This document shows, one piece after another, positions 8,989 to 17,539 of a stretch of 64,000 nucleotides of DNA. The notes beneath the pieces are model-generated. The model ran no database searches. It had not been told where the DNA came from and saw only the letters and a program-made list of their open reading frames with translations. The stretch's first letter is position 1. Each line of letters opens with the position of its first letter. Origin of the DNA: Sulfurisoma sediminicola (GTDB taxonomy: Bacteria; Pseudomonadota; Gammaproteobacteria; Burkholderiales; Rhodocyclaceae); contig NZ_BHVV01000008.1 in the NCBI RefSeq assembly GCF_003865015.1, positions 62,001 through 126,000 on the forward strand, in the 5' to 3' direction. The position numbers were made by a program, and so were the translations under genes.

Positions 8989-10302
8989 ATGAGCGCGGCC
9001 ACACCGTCCTCCACCGTTCCGGGCCTGCGGCCGGGCGTGCGCCGCCGCGAAATCTGGGCCTGGGCGATGTACGACTTCGCCAACTCGGGCTACACCACGG
9101 TCGTGATCACGGCGATCTTCAACGCCTATTTCGTCGCCGTGGTCGCCGGCGGGGCACCCTGGGCCACCTTCGCCTGGACGGCGACCCTGGCGGTTTCCTA
9201 CGTCCTCATCCTGCTGAGCGCGCCGCTGCTCGGGGCCTGGACCGACGCACACGGCGCCAGGAAGCGCCTGTTGGCCTTCACCACGGCCGGCTGCGTACTG
9301 GCCACCGCCGCGCTCGGCTTCGCCGGGCCCGGCAGTCTCGCCATCGCGATGGTCTTCCTGGTGCTCTCGAATTTCTGCTTCGGCAGCGGCGAGAACCTGA
9401 TCGCCGCCTTTCTTCCCGAACTGGCCGATGAAAGCCACCTCGGCAAAGTCTCGGGCTGGGGTTGGAGCCTCGGCTACATCGGCGGACTGGTCAGTCTCGG
9501 CGCCTGCCTCGGCTATATCGGCTGGGCGCAGGCGCGGGGTCAGGGCGCGGCCGACTTCGTGCCGGTCACCCTGCTGATCACCGCGGCGCTGTTCGCCGTG
9601 GCGTCGGCGCCGACTTTCCTGTTCCTGCGCGAGCGGCGCGACCCGGTCGGCGCAGGAGCCGCGCCGACCGCCACAGGTTCGGCCTGGACTCGCGTGCACG
9701 CCACCCTGCGCCACGCCCGCGACTTCCGCGACATGCGCCGCTTCATGCTCTGCATCGTCTTCTATCAGGCCGGCATCCAGGCGGTGATCGCGCTGGCCGC
9801 GATCTACGCCGAGCAGGCGATGGGCTTCGCCACCGCCGACACCATCAAGCTGATCTTCCTGGTGAACATCACTGCGGCGATCGGCGCCTTCGCCTTCGGC
9901 CAGTGGCAGGACCGCCTCGGCCACGTCCGCGCCGTCGCGCTGACGCTGCTGGGCTGGATCGTCATGATCCTGCTGGCCTGGTCCGCGACCACCCCGCCGC
10001 TGTTCTGGCTGGCGGCCAACATCGCCGGGCTGTGTCTCGGCGCCAGCCAGTCGGCCGGCCGCGCGCTGATCGGTTATCTCGCCCCGGCCGGGCGCCACGG
10101 CGAATTCTTCGGCCTGTGGGGACTGGCGGTGAAACTCTCCTCCATCCTCGGGCCGTTGACCTACGGCAGCGTGACCTGGATGTCCGGCGGCGACCATCGG
10201 CTGGCGATTCTCGTCACCGGCAGCTACTTCGTCGTCGGCCTGTTCATCCTCGCCGGCGTCGATGCCGAGCGCGGCCGCCGCGCAGCGCTGGCGAGCGTAT
10301 AG
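8989..10302 (+). CDS. MFS transporter, UMF1/Atg22-like family
   Basis: 437 aa inner-membrane protein with about 12 hydrophobic segments. The N-terminal motif WAWAMYDFANSGYTTVV is diagnostic of the UMF1 family of the major facilitator superfamily, named after yeast Atg22-like proteins. Further family-like features are the DAHGARKR loop after the second helix and GASQSAGRALIGYLAPAGRHGEFFGLW in the second half. Substrates of bacterial members are mostly unknown; amino acids are proposed for the eukaryotic relatives. Transcribed away from the ThDP operon, probably from a leaderless promoter. The ppk2 gene follows 76 bp later on the same strand. Confidence 0.85.
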   Translation: MSAATPSSTVPGLRPGVRRREIWAWAMYDFANSGYTTVVITAIFNAYFVAVVAGGAPWATFAWTATLAVSYVLILLSAPLLGAWTDAHGARKRLLAFTTAGCVLATAALGFAGPGSLAIAMVFLVLSNFCFGSGENLIAAFLPELADESHLGKVSGWGWSLGYIGGLVSLGACLGYIGWAQARGQGAADFVPVTLLITAALFAVASAPTFLFLRERRDPVGAGAAPTATGSAWTRVHATLRHARDFRDMRRFMLCIVFYQAGIQAVIALAAIYAEQAMGFATADTIKLIFLVNITAAIGAFAFGQWQDRLGHVRAVALTLLGWIVMILLAWSATTPPLFWLAANIAGLCLGASQSAGRALIGYLAPAGRHGEFFGLWGLAVKLSSILGPLTYGSVTWMSGGDHRLAILVTGSYFVVGLFILAGVDAERGRRAALASV

Positions 10303-10378
10303 TTGCAATCAGGAATTCGGGGTTCTCGTTGGTGCGTCCATTGGTGTGTAATTTCAGTTCTTGAACGGAGATGGAGCC

Positions 10379-11221
10379 ATGAAAAACAAAGCGAAGAAGG
10401 CTGAGATTGGCGACAAGAAAGGTGGCCAGGCCTCCTCGGCGAAAGCGGAAAAACTGAGCAGCAAAGACTACGACAAGGAACTTGCCCGGCTGCACGTCGA
10501 ACTGGTCAAGCTGCAGGAGTGGGTGGTGCACAAGGGCCTCAAGGTCTGCGTCGTCTTCGAGGGCCGCGACACCGCCGGCAAGGGCGGCACCATCAAGGCC
10601 ATCACCGAACGCGTCAGCCCGCGCGTCTTCCGCGTCGTCGCCCTGCCCTCGCCGACCGAACGCGAGAAAAGCCAGATGTACGTTCAGCGTTACATCCAGC
10701 ACTTTCCCGCAGCCGGCGAAATCGTCATCTGGGACCGCAGCTGGTACAACCGCGCCGGCGTGGAGCGCGTCATGGGCTTCTGCACCGAGGACCAGCACAA
10801 GCGCTTCCTGCGGGGGGTGCCGCTGGTCGAGAAGGCGATGGTGGACTCCGGCATCATCCTGCTCAAGTACTGGCTCGAGGTCAGTCCCGAGGAACAGACC
10901 CGCCGCCTCACCGCGCGCATCGAGGACGGCCGCAAGGTGTGGAAACTCACGCCGATGGATCTCAAGTCCTACAGCCGCTGGTACGAGTATTCGAAAGCGC
11001 GCGACGAGATGTTCGCCGCCACCGACACCGATTTCGCGCCGTGGTTCGTCGCCCGCTCCGACGACAAGAAGAAGGCGCGCCTCAACATCATCGCCGACCT
11101 GCTCAAGCGCATTCCCTACAAGCAGGCGCCGCGCATGAAGGTGAAGCTGCCGCCGCGGCAGAAGGCCGGCGCCTACCGCGAGCCCGATTACCCGTACAAG
11201 TATGTCGAAGAACGTTTTTGA
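10379..11221 (+). CDS. ppk2: Polyphosphate kinase 2 (PPK2 family)
   Basis: 280 aa. The lysine-rich N-terminus (KNKAKKAEIGDKKGG) is followed by the PPK2 domain with Walker A GRDTAGKGGT (from residue 62), a lid-like region KSQMYVQRYIQHFP, and Walker B IWDRSWYNRAGVE (D119). PPK2 enzymes move phosphate between polyphosphate and nucleotides, usually making GTP or ATP from the diphosphate. The length and single domain fit the class I type. The ATG at 10379 is preferred over an in-frame TTG at 10361, since GGAG at 10367-10370 lies 8 nt before it. Followed 30 bp later by a small gene, probably co-transcribed. ppk1 and ppx lie 27 kb away in the same window. Confidence 0.92.
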   Translation: MKNKAKKAEIGDKKGGQASSAKAEKLSSKDYDKELARLHVELVKLQEWVVHKGLKVCVVFEGRDTAGKGGTIKAITERVSPRVFRVVALPSPTEREKSQMYVQRYIQHFPAAGEIVIWDRSWYNRAGVERVMGFCTEDQHKRFLRGVPLVEKAMVDSGIILLKYWLEVSPEEQTRRLTARIEDGRKVWKLTPMDLKSYSRWYEYSKARDEMFAATDTDFAPWFVARSDDKKKARLNIIADLLKRIPYKQAPRMKVKLPPRQKAGAYREPDYPYKYVEERF

Positions 11222-11251
11222 AGTCGGCGCCGCCGACGAAGGGAGAGAGAC

Positions 11252-11536
11252 ATGAGCGATCCGAATTTCGATGCAGGCATGGCCCAGGTGATCGTCGAAA
11301 GACTGCAGTCGCAGCGCCTGCCGCGCGCCCTGGTGATGAAGGAGAAGGTCGACCGCGGCGAACTGCTCGACGACTACGATCTGTCTCTCCTGCAGGAGGT
11401 GCTGAAGGACTCATCGGCGATACGGCCGCTGGTCGACGCCCACCCCGAGTGGCAGGAGCTCGCCTCGAAGATGAGCAACCTCTACAAGGAGATCGCCGAG
11501 AAGGGGCTCGAGAACGCGAAGAAGGCGGGCGGCTAG
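11252..11536 (+). CDS. Small conserved-looking protein downstream of ppk2
   Basis: 94 aa, charged, no signal peptide or membrane segment, predicted mostly alpha-helical (for example VDRGELLDDYDLSLLQEVLKD). The ATG at 11252 is preceded by the purine-rich GGGAGAGAGAC, a good ribosome binding site. The 30-bp distance from ppk2 suggests one transcript, so a link to polyphosphate use is possible but unproven. I recognise no domain. Confidence 0.7.
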   Translation: MSDPNFDAGMAQVIVERLQSQRLPRALVMKEKVDRGELLDDYDLSLLQEVLKDSSAIRPLVDAHPEWQELASKMSNLYKEIAEKGLENAKKAGG

Positions 11537-11538
11537 CC

Positions 11539-11557
11539 GCCTGCCTTCGCGGCGGGC
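11539..11557. terminator. TTCG-loop hairpin between convergent genes
   Basis: A 7-bp stem GCCTGCC / GGCGGGC (one T-G pair) closes a TTCGC loop between the stop of the small ppk2-linked gene (11536) and the stop of the efflux outer-membrane gene (11565). There is no T tract, so it may slow or end transcription from both sides, or act as an mRNA 3' stabiliser. Confidence 0.4.
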
Positions 11558-11564
11558 CGCACCG

Positions 11565-13010
11565 TCAGCCCTTGCCGGGTTCCGGCGGAAGCTTCGCCGC
11601 CGCCTCGGCGGCCTCGACCCAGCCGCCCCCCAGCGCCTTGTAGATCGCCACCAGCTGCAGCAGGCGATCGGCGCTGCCATCCACGGCCACGAGTTCGGCG
11701 CCGAAGAGGTCGTTCTCGGCCGTATACACTTCCAGATAGCTGGCCGACCCGTTCTCGAAGCGAAGACGGGACAGGCGCGCATACTCGCGCAGGGTTTTCA
11801 CCCGGGCGGCCTGCAGCTGGTAGGCTTCCGCCGCCTTTTGCGCGCCGAGCAACGCGTCGTTGGTCTCGCCCAAGGCGTTGAGGATGGTCTGCTGGTACCT
11901 TGCCAGCGCTTCGCGCTCCGCGGCCTCTGCCGTGAGCACCTGGCCCTCGATGTTGCCGAAGGTGAAGATCGGCCCGGCGACGCTCGCCGCCAGCATGGCG
12001 ACGCCAGCCGGAGCAGTGAGGAAGCTCGACATCGCCGTGCTGACGGAGCCGAGCAGGCCGGTGAGCGAGAAGGTCGGGAAATACAGGGAGCGGGCGACGC
12101 CGATGTTGGCGTTGGCCGCGACCAGATTGTGTTCCGCCGCGAGGATGTCGGGGCGCCGCTCGATCAGCGAGGCCGGCAGACCCGGCGGCACCTGCGGCAA
12201 CAGCAGCGCCTCGATGGTCTTGCCCCGGGAAATCGGGCCGGGAGGGCGCCCGAGCAGGACGGACAGCAGGTTCTCCTGCGCCGCGACCTGGCGCTCCAGC
12301 GCCGGTATGGCATAGAGCGCCTGCTGGTACTGCGACTCGACCTGGGCGACCTCGACCTGCGACACCACGCCGCCCTGGAAGCGCAGCTGGAAGACGCGCA
12401 GCGATCCTTCGTAATTGGCCGCCGTGGCGCGGGCGATCTCGAGCTTGCGGTCGAGCGCGCGCAGGGTGACGTAGGAGGACGCGACGCTTGAAACGATGGT
12501 CAGCAGCGTGCCGCGGCGCCCCTCCTCGCTGGCATACACCTGAGCCTGCGCCGCCTCGCTCTGCCGCCGCACGCGACCGAACAGGTCGATCTGCCAGGCC
12601 GCGCTGACGGATCCCTGGTACTGCTTGTACCAGAGGTCGGTTCCCGGCGGCGGCGCGCTGATCGACTTCTCCGACATGCGGTTGTTGCTGAAGTCGAGTC
12701 CGTAGCCGATCTGCGGGAAGAACTGCGAGCGCGTCGTCCTGAGCTGGCCGAGATACTGGTCGACGCGTGCCGACGCGATGCGCAGGTCGTGGTTCTCGCG
12801 CAGCGCCGTGGCGATCAGCGTATCCAGCACCGGGTCCTGGAAGGCCTCCCACCAGCGCAGGTTCGCCAGCTCGGCCGCCTGCGGATACTCGACCCGCCAG
12901 GTCGCCGGGGCACGGAATGCCTGCCGCACATAATCGGGGCCGACGGCGCAGCCGCCGAGCGAGAGCGCCATCAGGGACAACGCCAGGGTCTTCTTGAGCC
13001 GCTTGTTCAT
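11565..13010 (-). CDS. RND efflux outer-membrane lipoprotein (OprM/NodT family)
   Basis: 481 aa. The signal sequence MNKRLKKTLALSLMALSLGG ends at a lipobox with Cys21, so the protein is probably a lipoprotein. Two TolC-like repeats are visible, each with long helical segments (RENHDLRIASARVDQYLGQL and AEEREALARYQQTILNALGE regions), plus the family sequence LIERRPDILAAEHNLVAANANIGVARSLYFP. It forms the trimeric outer-membrane channel of a tripartite pump. The ATG at 13010 gives the signal peptide; the longer frame upstream lies inside the pump gene. It starts 1 bp after the stop of the inner-membrane pump gene, so the operon is adaptor, pump, channel. Confidence 0.93.
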   Translation of the reverse strand: MNKRLKKTLALSLMALSLGGCAVGPDYVRQAFRAPATWRVEYPQAAELANLRWWEAFQDPVLDTLIATALRENHDLRIASARVDQYLGQLRTTRSQFFPQIGYGLDFSNNRMSEKSISAPPPGTDLWYKQYQGSVSAAWQIDLFGRVRRQSEAAQAQVYASEEGRRGTLLTIVSSVASSYVTLRALDRKLEIARATAANYEGSLRVFQLRFQGGVVSQVEVAQVESQYQQALYAIPALERQVAAQENLLSVLLGRPPGPISRGKTIEALLLPQVPPGLPASLIERRPDILAAEHNLVAANANIGVARSLYFPTFSLTGLLGSVSTAMSSFLTAPAGVAMLAASVAGPIFTFGNIEGQVLTAEAAEREALARYQQTILNALGETNDALLGAQKAAEAYQLQAARVKTLREYARLSRLRFENGSASYLEVYTAENDLFGAELVAVDGSADRLLQLVAIYKALGGGWVEAAEAAAKLPPEPGKG

Positions 13011-13011
13011 C

Positions 13012-16000
13012 TCAGTGCCCCCCTCCCGGCTCGCCGACGGACGCATCGGGCGTCGGCGCATCGGGCAGCTTGCCGGCGGGCGTCTTTTTCGACCCGCGTG
13101 CGCTCCAGGTCTCAAGCAGGTAGAAGAACAGCGGAACGAAGAAGGTCGCGACCAGCGTCGACAGCAGCATGCCGCCGATGACGCCGGTGCCGATCGCGCG
13201 CAGGCTGTTCGCGCCGGGGCCGCTGGCGGTGGCCAGCGGCACGCAGCCGAGGATGAAGGCGAAGGAGGTCATGACGATGGCGCGCAGACGTGCGCCCGCG
13301 GCCTCGATGGCCGCATCGCGGATCGACAGGCCCTTGTGCACGCGCTCGATCGCGAATTCGACGATGAGGATGGCGTTCTTGGCTGAAAGACCGACCAGGG
13401 TCACCAGGCCGACCTGGAAATAGACGTCGTTCTCGAGACCGCGCAGGCCCGTCAGCAGCAGCGCGCCGAGGATGGCGAACGGCACCGTCAGCACCACGGC
13501 CACGGGCAGGGTCCATTTCTCGAACTGGGCCGCCAGCAGCAGGAACACGACGATGATGCCGAAGACGAAGGCGAGCGCCGAGGTGCCGCCGGCGCCTTTC
13601 TCCTGCAGCGCCTGTCCGGCCCAGGCATAGGAGAAGTCCGAGCCGAGCACTTCGTTCGCGACTTCCTCCATGGCGCGAATCGCCTGGCCGGAGCTGTAGC
13701 CCTCGGCGGGATTGCCGGTGATCTTCACCGCCGGGAAACCGTTGAAGCGCGTGACCATCTTCGGTGCGGCGACATACTGCGTCGTGATCAGGGCCGAAAG
13801 CGGCACGTTGGCGCCGCTGGTCGAGCGCACATAGACCTTGTCGAAATCGTCGGGCCTTGCACGGTAGTCGGCATCGGCCTGCAGGATCACCCACCAGACG
13901 CGGCTGTGCTGGCTGAACTGGCCGGCGACCTGGGAACCGAAGTAGGCTCCCATGGTCTGGAAGACTTCCGCCACCGGCACGCCCAGCAGCTCGGCCCGGT
14001 TGCGGTCGAGGTCGACGAACAACTGTTTTGAGTTGGAGCGGAAGGTGGTGTTCACCCCCTGCAGTTCATGGCGCTTCCGTGCCTTGGCGAGGAATTCATC
14101 GAGTTTCGCCTGCGTCTTGACCACCTCGCCGCTGCCGCGGTTCTGCAGGTAGAACTCGAAGCCGCCGGTCGTGCCCATGCCGGGAATGGACGGCGGATTC
14201 AGCGCGAGGACGAAGCCGTCGCGCAGCTTCGTGAATGCCGCGTTGAGGCGCGGCAGCACGGCGAAGGACAGCAGCGAAGCGTCCTTCCGCTCCTCGAAGG
14301 GCTTGAGCGAAGCAAAAAGGACCGCCGCATTGTTCTGGAACTGCCCGTCGATCAGGCTGTAGCCGTTTACCGTCGCCACGTCCTGGATCGCGGCGTCGGC
14401 GCGGATGAGTTTCTCGGCTTCGCTCGCCAGGCGTCCGGTGACGGCCTGGCTGGCCGCATCGGGCACCCCGACGACGACGAAGAAATAGCCCTGGTCCTCG
14501 TCGGGGACGAAGCTCGACGGCAGGATGCGGAACAGCGCTATCACCGCCACGAGGACGGCGGCGAATGCCGCGAGGCCCTTGACCGGGTTGTCGATGAGGC
14601 GGCCGACGCCGCCGATGTAACCGAGGCGGACACGTTCGAAGGTGTTCTCGAACCAGAGGAAGAAGCCCTTCTTCTCGCCGTGGTGCGCCTTGAGGATGAG
14701 CGCTGCCAGCGCCGGCGACAAGGTCAGCGCCATGATCCCGGAAAACACCATCGAAATCGCGATGGTGACGGCGAACTGCTTGTAGAGCGTGCCGGTAACG
14801 CCGCCGAGGAACGCCACCGGCAGGAATACCGCGAGCAGCACCAGGACGATGGAAATCAGCGCGCCGGCGATTTCCGTCATGGCCGCCTTGGCGGCCTCGA
14901 AGGCCGACAGCTTGCGCGCCGACATGTTGGCCTCGACCGTCTCGACGACGACGATGGCGTCGTCGACCACCAGGCCGATCGCCAGGATCAGGCCGAACAT
15001 GGTCAGCATGTTGATCGAGAAGCCGAAAAGGTACATGCCGACGAAGGTGCCGACGATGGACACCGGCACGGCCAGGATCGGGATGACGGTCGCGCGCAGC
15101 GTCTGCAGGAACACGAACACCACGAGCACGACCAGGACGACGGCCTCGAAGAAGGTATGCACCACCTTGTCGATCGAATTGAGCGTGAACAGGCTGGTGT
15201 CGAGCACGACGCGGTAATCGAGCCCCGGCGGGAAGGTCTTCTTCAGCTCCTCCAGGCGCGCCCGCACCGCCTTCGCGGTCTCGACGGCATTGGCGCCGGG
15301 CTGCTGGTAGATGGCGATGGTCGTGCCGGTCTTGCCGTTGATGCGGCTGGTGATCGAATAGTCGCGCTTGGCGATCTCGACGCGGGCGATGTCCTTGAGC
15401 CGGACGATGGCCGAGCCCTGCTGGGCGGCACGGACGATGATGTTCTCGAATTCCTCGGCCTTGGTCAGCAGGCCCTGCGCCGTCACCACGAAGCTCTGCT
15501 CGACCCCGTCGCGCATCGGCGGGGCGCCGATCAGGCCGATGCCGAAGGTCTGGTTCTGGCTCTGGATCGCGTCCGCCACCTGGCTGACCGTGACGCCCAT
15601 CTGTGCCATGCGGTCGGGGCGCAGCCAGACGCGCGTCGCGATGTCGGGCAGGCCGAAGACGCTCGCGCGGTTGGCCCCGGGCACGCGCTTCAGTTCCTCG
15701 AGCACCCCGAGGTTGGCGAAGTTGTCGATGAAGGTGGCGTCGTAGCTGTCGTCCGGCGAGAAGATCGAGAACACCATGAGGAAGCTGGACGACTTGGTGT
15801 CTACGGTGACCCCCTGCTGCGTCACCACCTGGGGCAGCTGCGACATGGCCTGGCTGACCCGGTTCTGCACGTTGACCTGGTTGATGTCCGGATTGCTGCC
15901 CGGCTTGAAGAAGACGTTGATGGTCAGGTTGCCGCTCGAGGAGCTCGCGGACTGGAAATAGAGCAGGTTGTCGACGCCGTTGATCTGCGCCTCGAGCGGC

Positions 16001-16191
16001 GCCGCGACGGTATTGGCGATGACATCCGCCGTCGCGCCGGGATAGCGGGCCGTCACCTGGATCTGCGGCGGCGCCATGTCGGGGTACTGCTCGATCGGCG
16101 CGACGGCCAGCGAGACGGCGCCGGCGAGCACGACCAGCAACGAGATGACCGACGAGAGGATCGGCCGCGCGATGAAGAAGTGGGTGAACAT
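13012..16191 (-). CDS. RND multidrug efflux transporter, AcrB/HAE1 family
   Basis: 1059 aa, full length. It begins MFTHFFIARPILSSVISLLVVLAG and has two large periplasmic loops and 12 predicted membrane segments. The proton-relay pair of TM4 is present in IGLVVDDAIVVVE, and the HAE1 family sequence VDDAIVVVETVEANM follows. The C-terminal half contains GLSAKNAILIVEFA with its conserved lysine. It exports hydrophobic and amphiphilic compounds by proton antiport together with the adaptor upstream and the channel downstream. The closely packed operon and family support a function in drug or solvent resistance; substrates cannot be told from sequence. Confidence 0.96.
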   Translation of the reverse strand: MFTHFFIARPILSSVISLLVVLAGAVSLAVAPIEQYPDMAPPQIQVTARYPGATADVIANTVAAPLEAQINGVDNLLYFQSASSSSGNLTINVFFKPGSNPDINQVNVQNRVSQAMSQLPQVVTQQGVTVDTKSSSFLMVFSIFSPDDSYDATFIDNFANLGVLEELKRVPGANRASVFGLPDIATRVWLRPDRMAQMGVTVSQVADAIQSQNQTFGIGLIGAPPMRDGVEQSFVVTAQGLLTKAEEFENIIVRAAQQGSAIVRLKDIARVEIAKRDYSITSRINGKTGTTIAIYQQPGANAVETAKAVRARLEELKKTFPPGLDYRVVLDTSLFTLNSIDKVVHTFFEAVVLVVLVVFVFLQTLRATVIPILAVPVSIVGTFVGMYLFGFSINMLTMFGLILAIGLVVDDAIVVVETVEANMSARKLSAFEAAKAAMTEIAGALISIVLVLLAVFLPVAFLGGVTGTLYKQFAVTIAISMVFSGIMALTLSPALAALILKAHHGEKKGFFLWFENTFERVRLGYIGGVGRLIDNPVKGLAAFAAVLVAVIALFRILPSSFVPDEDQGYFFVVVGVPDAASQAVTGRLASEAEKLIRADAAIQDVATVNGYSLIDGQFQNNAAVLFASLKPFEERKDASLLSFAVLPRLNAAFTKLRDGFVLALNPPSIPGMGTTGGFEFYLQNRGSGEVVKTQAKLDEFLAKARKRHELQGVNTTFRSNSKQLFVDLDRNRAELLGVPVAEVFQTMGAYFGSQVAGQFSQHSRVWWVILQADADYRARPDDFDKVYVRSTSGANVPLSALITTQYVAAPKMVTRFNGFPAVKITGNPAEGYSSGQAIRAMEEVANEVLGSDFSYAWAGQALQEKGAGGTSALAFVFGIIVVFLLLAAQFEKWTLPVAVVLTVPFAILGALLLTGLRGLENDVYFQVGLVTLVGLSAKNAILIVEFAIERVHKGLSIRDAAIEAAGARLRAIVMTSFAFILGCVPLATASGPGANSLRAIGTGVIGGMLLSTLVATFFVPLFFYLLETWSARGSKKTPAGKLPDAPTPDASVGEPGGGH

Positions 16192-16201
16192 GGCGTCTGG
16201 C

Positions 16202-16290
16202 TTACTTGCCTGCCGCAGGTGCTGCCGCAGGTGCTGCCGCAGGTGCCGTCGCGGGAGCGGCTGCCGGTGTCGCGGCCGCCGCGGGCTCAG
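16202..16290 (-). other. Probable displaced C-terminus of the RND adaptor (frameshifted tail)
   Basis: In the frame one base away from the adaptor gene, the minus strand stays open past that gene's TGA and encodes an Ala/Pro-rich tail ending AAGK and TAA (16204-16202), only 10 bp before the pump start. Such Ala/Pro tails are common at the end of AcrA-type adaptors. Removing one base near the A5 run at 16324-16328 would join the two parts, so the 392-aa form probably ends early because of an indel. Confidence 0.6.
16211..16246. repeat. Three perfect 12-bp tandem repeats
   Basis: TGCCGCAGGTGC occurs three times without mismatch. Read on the minus strand in the displaced frame it encodes repeated Pro-Ala-Ala-Ala in the tail of the RND adaptor. 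Such short tandem repeats change copy number easily without breaking the frame. Confidence 0.85.
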
Positions 16291-17465
16291 CCCCCGGGGC
16301 CGCCGGCGCAGCGGCCGCCTCCGTTTTTCGGCTTCCCCGCAGGCACCGGCTTGACCGGCGCGTTCGGCACGACCCGCACCAGGCCGTCGACGATCACGCG
16401 ATCGCCCGCCGCGAGTCCCTGCTCGACGACGATGTCCTTGTCGCCGGCGTAGGAGCCGACGCGGACCGGCCGCACCTCGGCCATGTCCTTGGCATTGGCG
16501 ACCACGACGAAATTGCCCTTCGGCCCCTGCTGCACCGCCAGCTGCGGCACGACGATCGCGCTGGGGCGGGTCGCGCCGACCATGTTCGCGGTCACGAACA
16601 TGCCCGGGCGCAGCTCCTTGTTCGGATTGGGCAGCGATGCGCGCACCATGAACGTGCCCGTGCTCGAACTGAACGAGGGATCGGCGAAGTTGATCTTGCC
16701 GCGATGCGGGAACACCTTGCCGCCGGGCAGCACCAGCTCGATGTCGTATTTCTGGTCCCCGGGACCCTGAACGACCTTCTTCGCGATCAGTTCCTGCATC
16801 TGCGCCACCTGGTTCTGCGACACGCTGAAGGTGACCCAGATCGGATCGAGGGCGGCGACGTAGGTCAGCTTGGCCGTATCGGCCGACGCGCCGACGTAGG
16901 CGCCCTCGCGCTGCAGCGCACGACTGGCCGATCCGCTTACCGGCGACCGGATCGTGGCGTAGCCGAGGTTGAGTTCGGCCTCGCGCACCTTGGCCGAGGC
17001 CGAGAATACGGCGGCGTTCGACGCTTCGTAGTCACCGTTGGCCCGATCGAGATCGGCCTTGGACAGCGCGTTCTGCTCGGCCAGCGGCTTGGTCCGCGCC
17101 AGCGTCGCCGTCGCGGTGGTGAGCCGGGCCTTCTGCGCGGCGAGTTCTCCCTGCGCCGCCTCGAGCTGCGCCTTGAACGGCTTCGGGTCGATCTGGAACA
17201 GGACCTGCCCCTCCTTGACGAAGTCGCCTTCCGAATAGGCGATCCGGTCGAGGAAGCCGGCGACCCGCGCGACGATCTCGACCTGGCGGGAGCTCTCGGT
17301 CTGGGCGACGAAGGTGATCGGATACGGCACGACCTGCGGGCTGACCGTCACCACGCCGACTTCGGGAATCTGATGGGTGGCAGGGGGCTTTTCGGACGAA
17401 CAGGCGGCGAGGAGGCCGGCAGCCGCCAGCAAGGACGGCACGGCAAGAAAACGAAGGGTAGCCAT
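16287..17465 (-). CDS. RND efflux periplasmic adaptor (membrane fusion protein)
   Basis: 392 aa as read. Signal peptide with lipobox ending at Cys22 (LLAAC), so probably anchored to the inner membrane by lipid. The order is typical: beta-barrel/lipoyl half (QVEIVARVAGFLDRIAYSEGDFVKEGQVLFQIDPKPF), alpha-helical hairpin (residues about 95-170), second lipoyl half (LGYATIRSPVSGSAS) and beta-barrel/membrane-proximal part. It links the AcrB-like pump to the OprM-like channel. First gene of the operon. The last residues (GGGRCAGGPGG) look unnatural and the adjacent frame supplies a normal Ala/Pro tail, so a one-base insertion near 16324-16328 is suspected. The domains needed for function lie before this point. 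Confidence 0.9.
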   Translation of the reverse strand: MATLRFLAVPSLLAAAGLLAACSSEKPPATHQIPEVGVVTVSPQVVPYPITFVAQTESSRQVEIVARVAGFLDRIAYSEGDFVKEGQVLFQIDPKPFKAQLEAAQGELAAQKARLTTATATLARTKPLAEQNALSKADLDRANGDYEASNAAVFSASAKVREAELNLGYATIRSPVSGSASRALQREGAYVGASADTAKLTYVAALDPIWVTFSVSQNQVAQMQELIAKKVVQGPGDQKYDIELVLPGGKVFPHRGKINFADPSFSSSTGTFMVRASLPNPNKELRPGMFVTANMVGATRPSAIVVPQLAVQQGPKGNFVVVANAKDMAEVRPVRVGSYAGDKDIVVEQGLAAGDRVIVDGLVRVVPNAPVKPVPAGKPKNGGGRCAGGPGG

Positions 17466-17521
17466 TGCGAATTACTCCGAATGATCGGCCGAAACCGGCG
17501 CCGCACTTCAAACCTCGGTCG

Positions 17522-17527
17522 ATTATA
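17522..17527 (-). promoter_or_regulatory. TATAAT -10 element upstream of the RND operon
   Basis: A perfect TATAAT on the minus strand (17527-17522) lies about 57 nt before the adaptor start and just beyond the end of the SulP gene. No convincing -35 hexamer is seen at 16-18 bp, so an activator may be needed. Confidence 0.4.
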
Positions 17528-17539
17528 GCCTCGCGTCTC

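Noticed and set aside
14068-16452. 794-aa plus-strand open frame opposite the RND pump
   Set aside because: Low-complexity Arg/Asp/His-rich sequence opposite a full-length AcrB homologue; a shadow frame.
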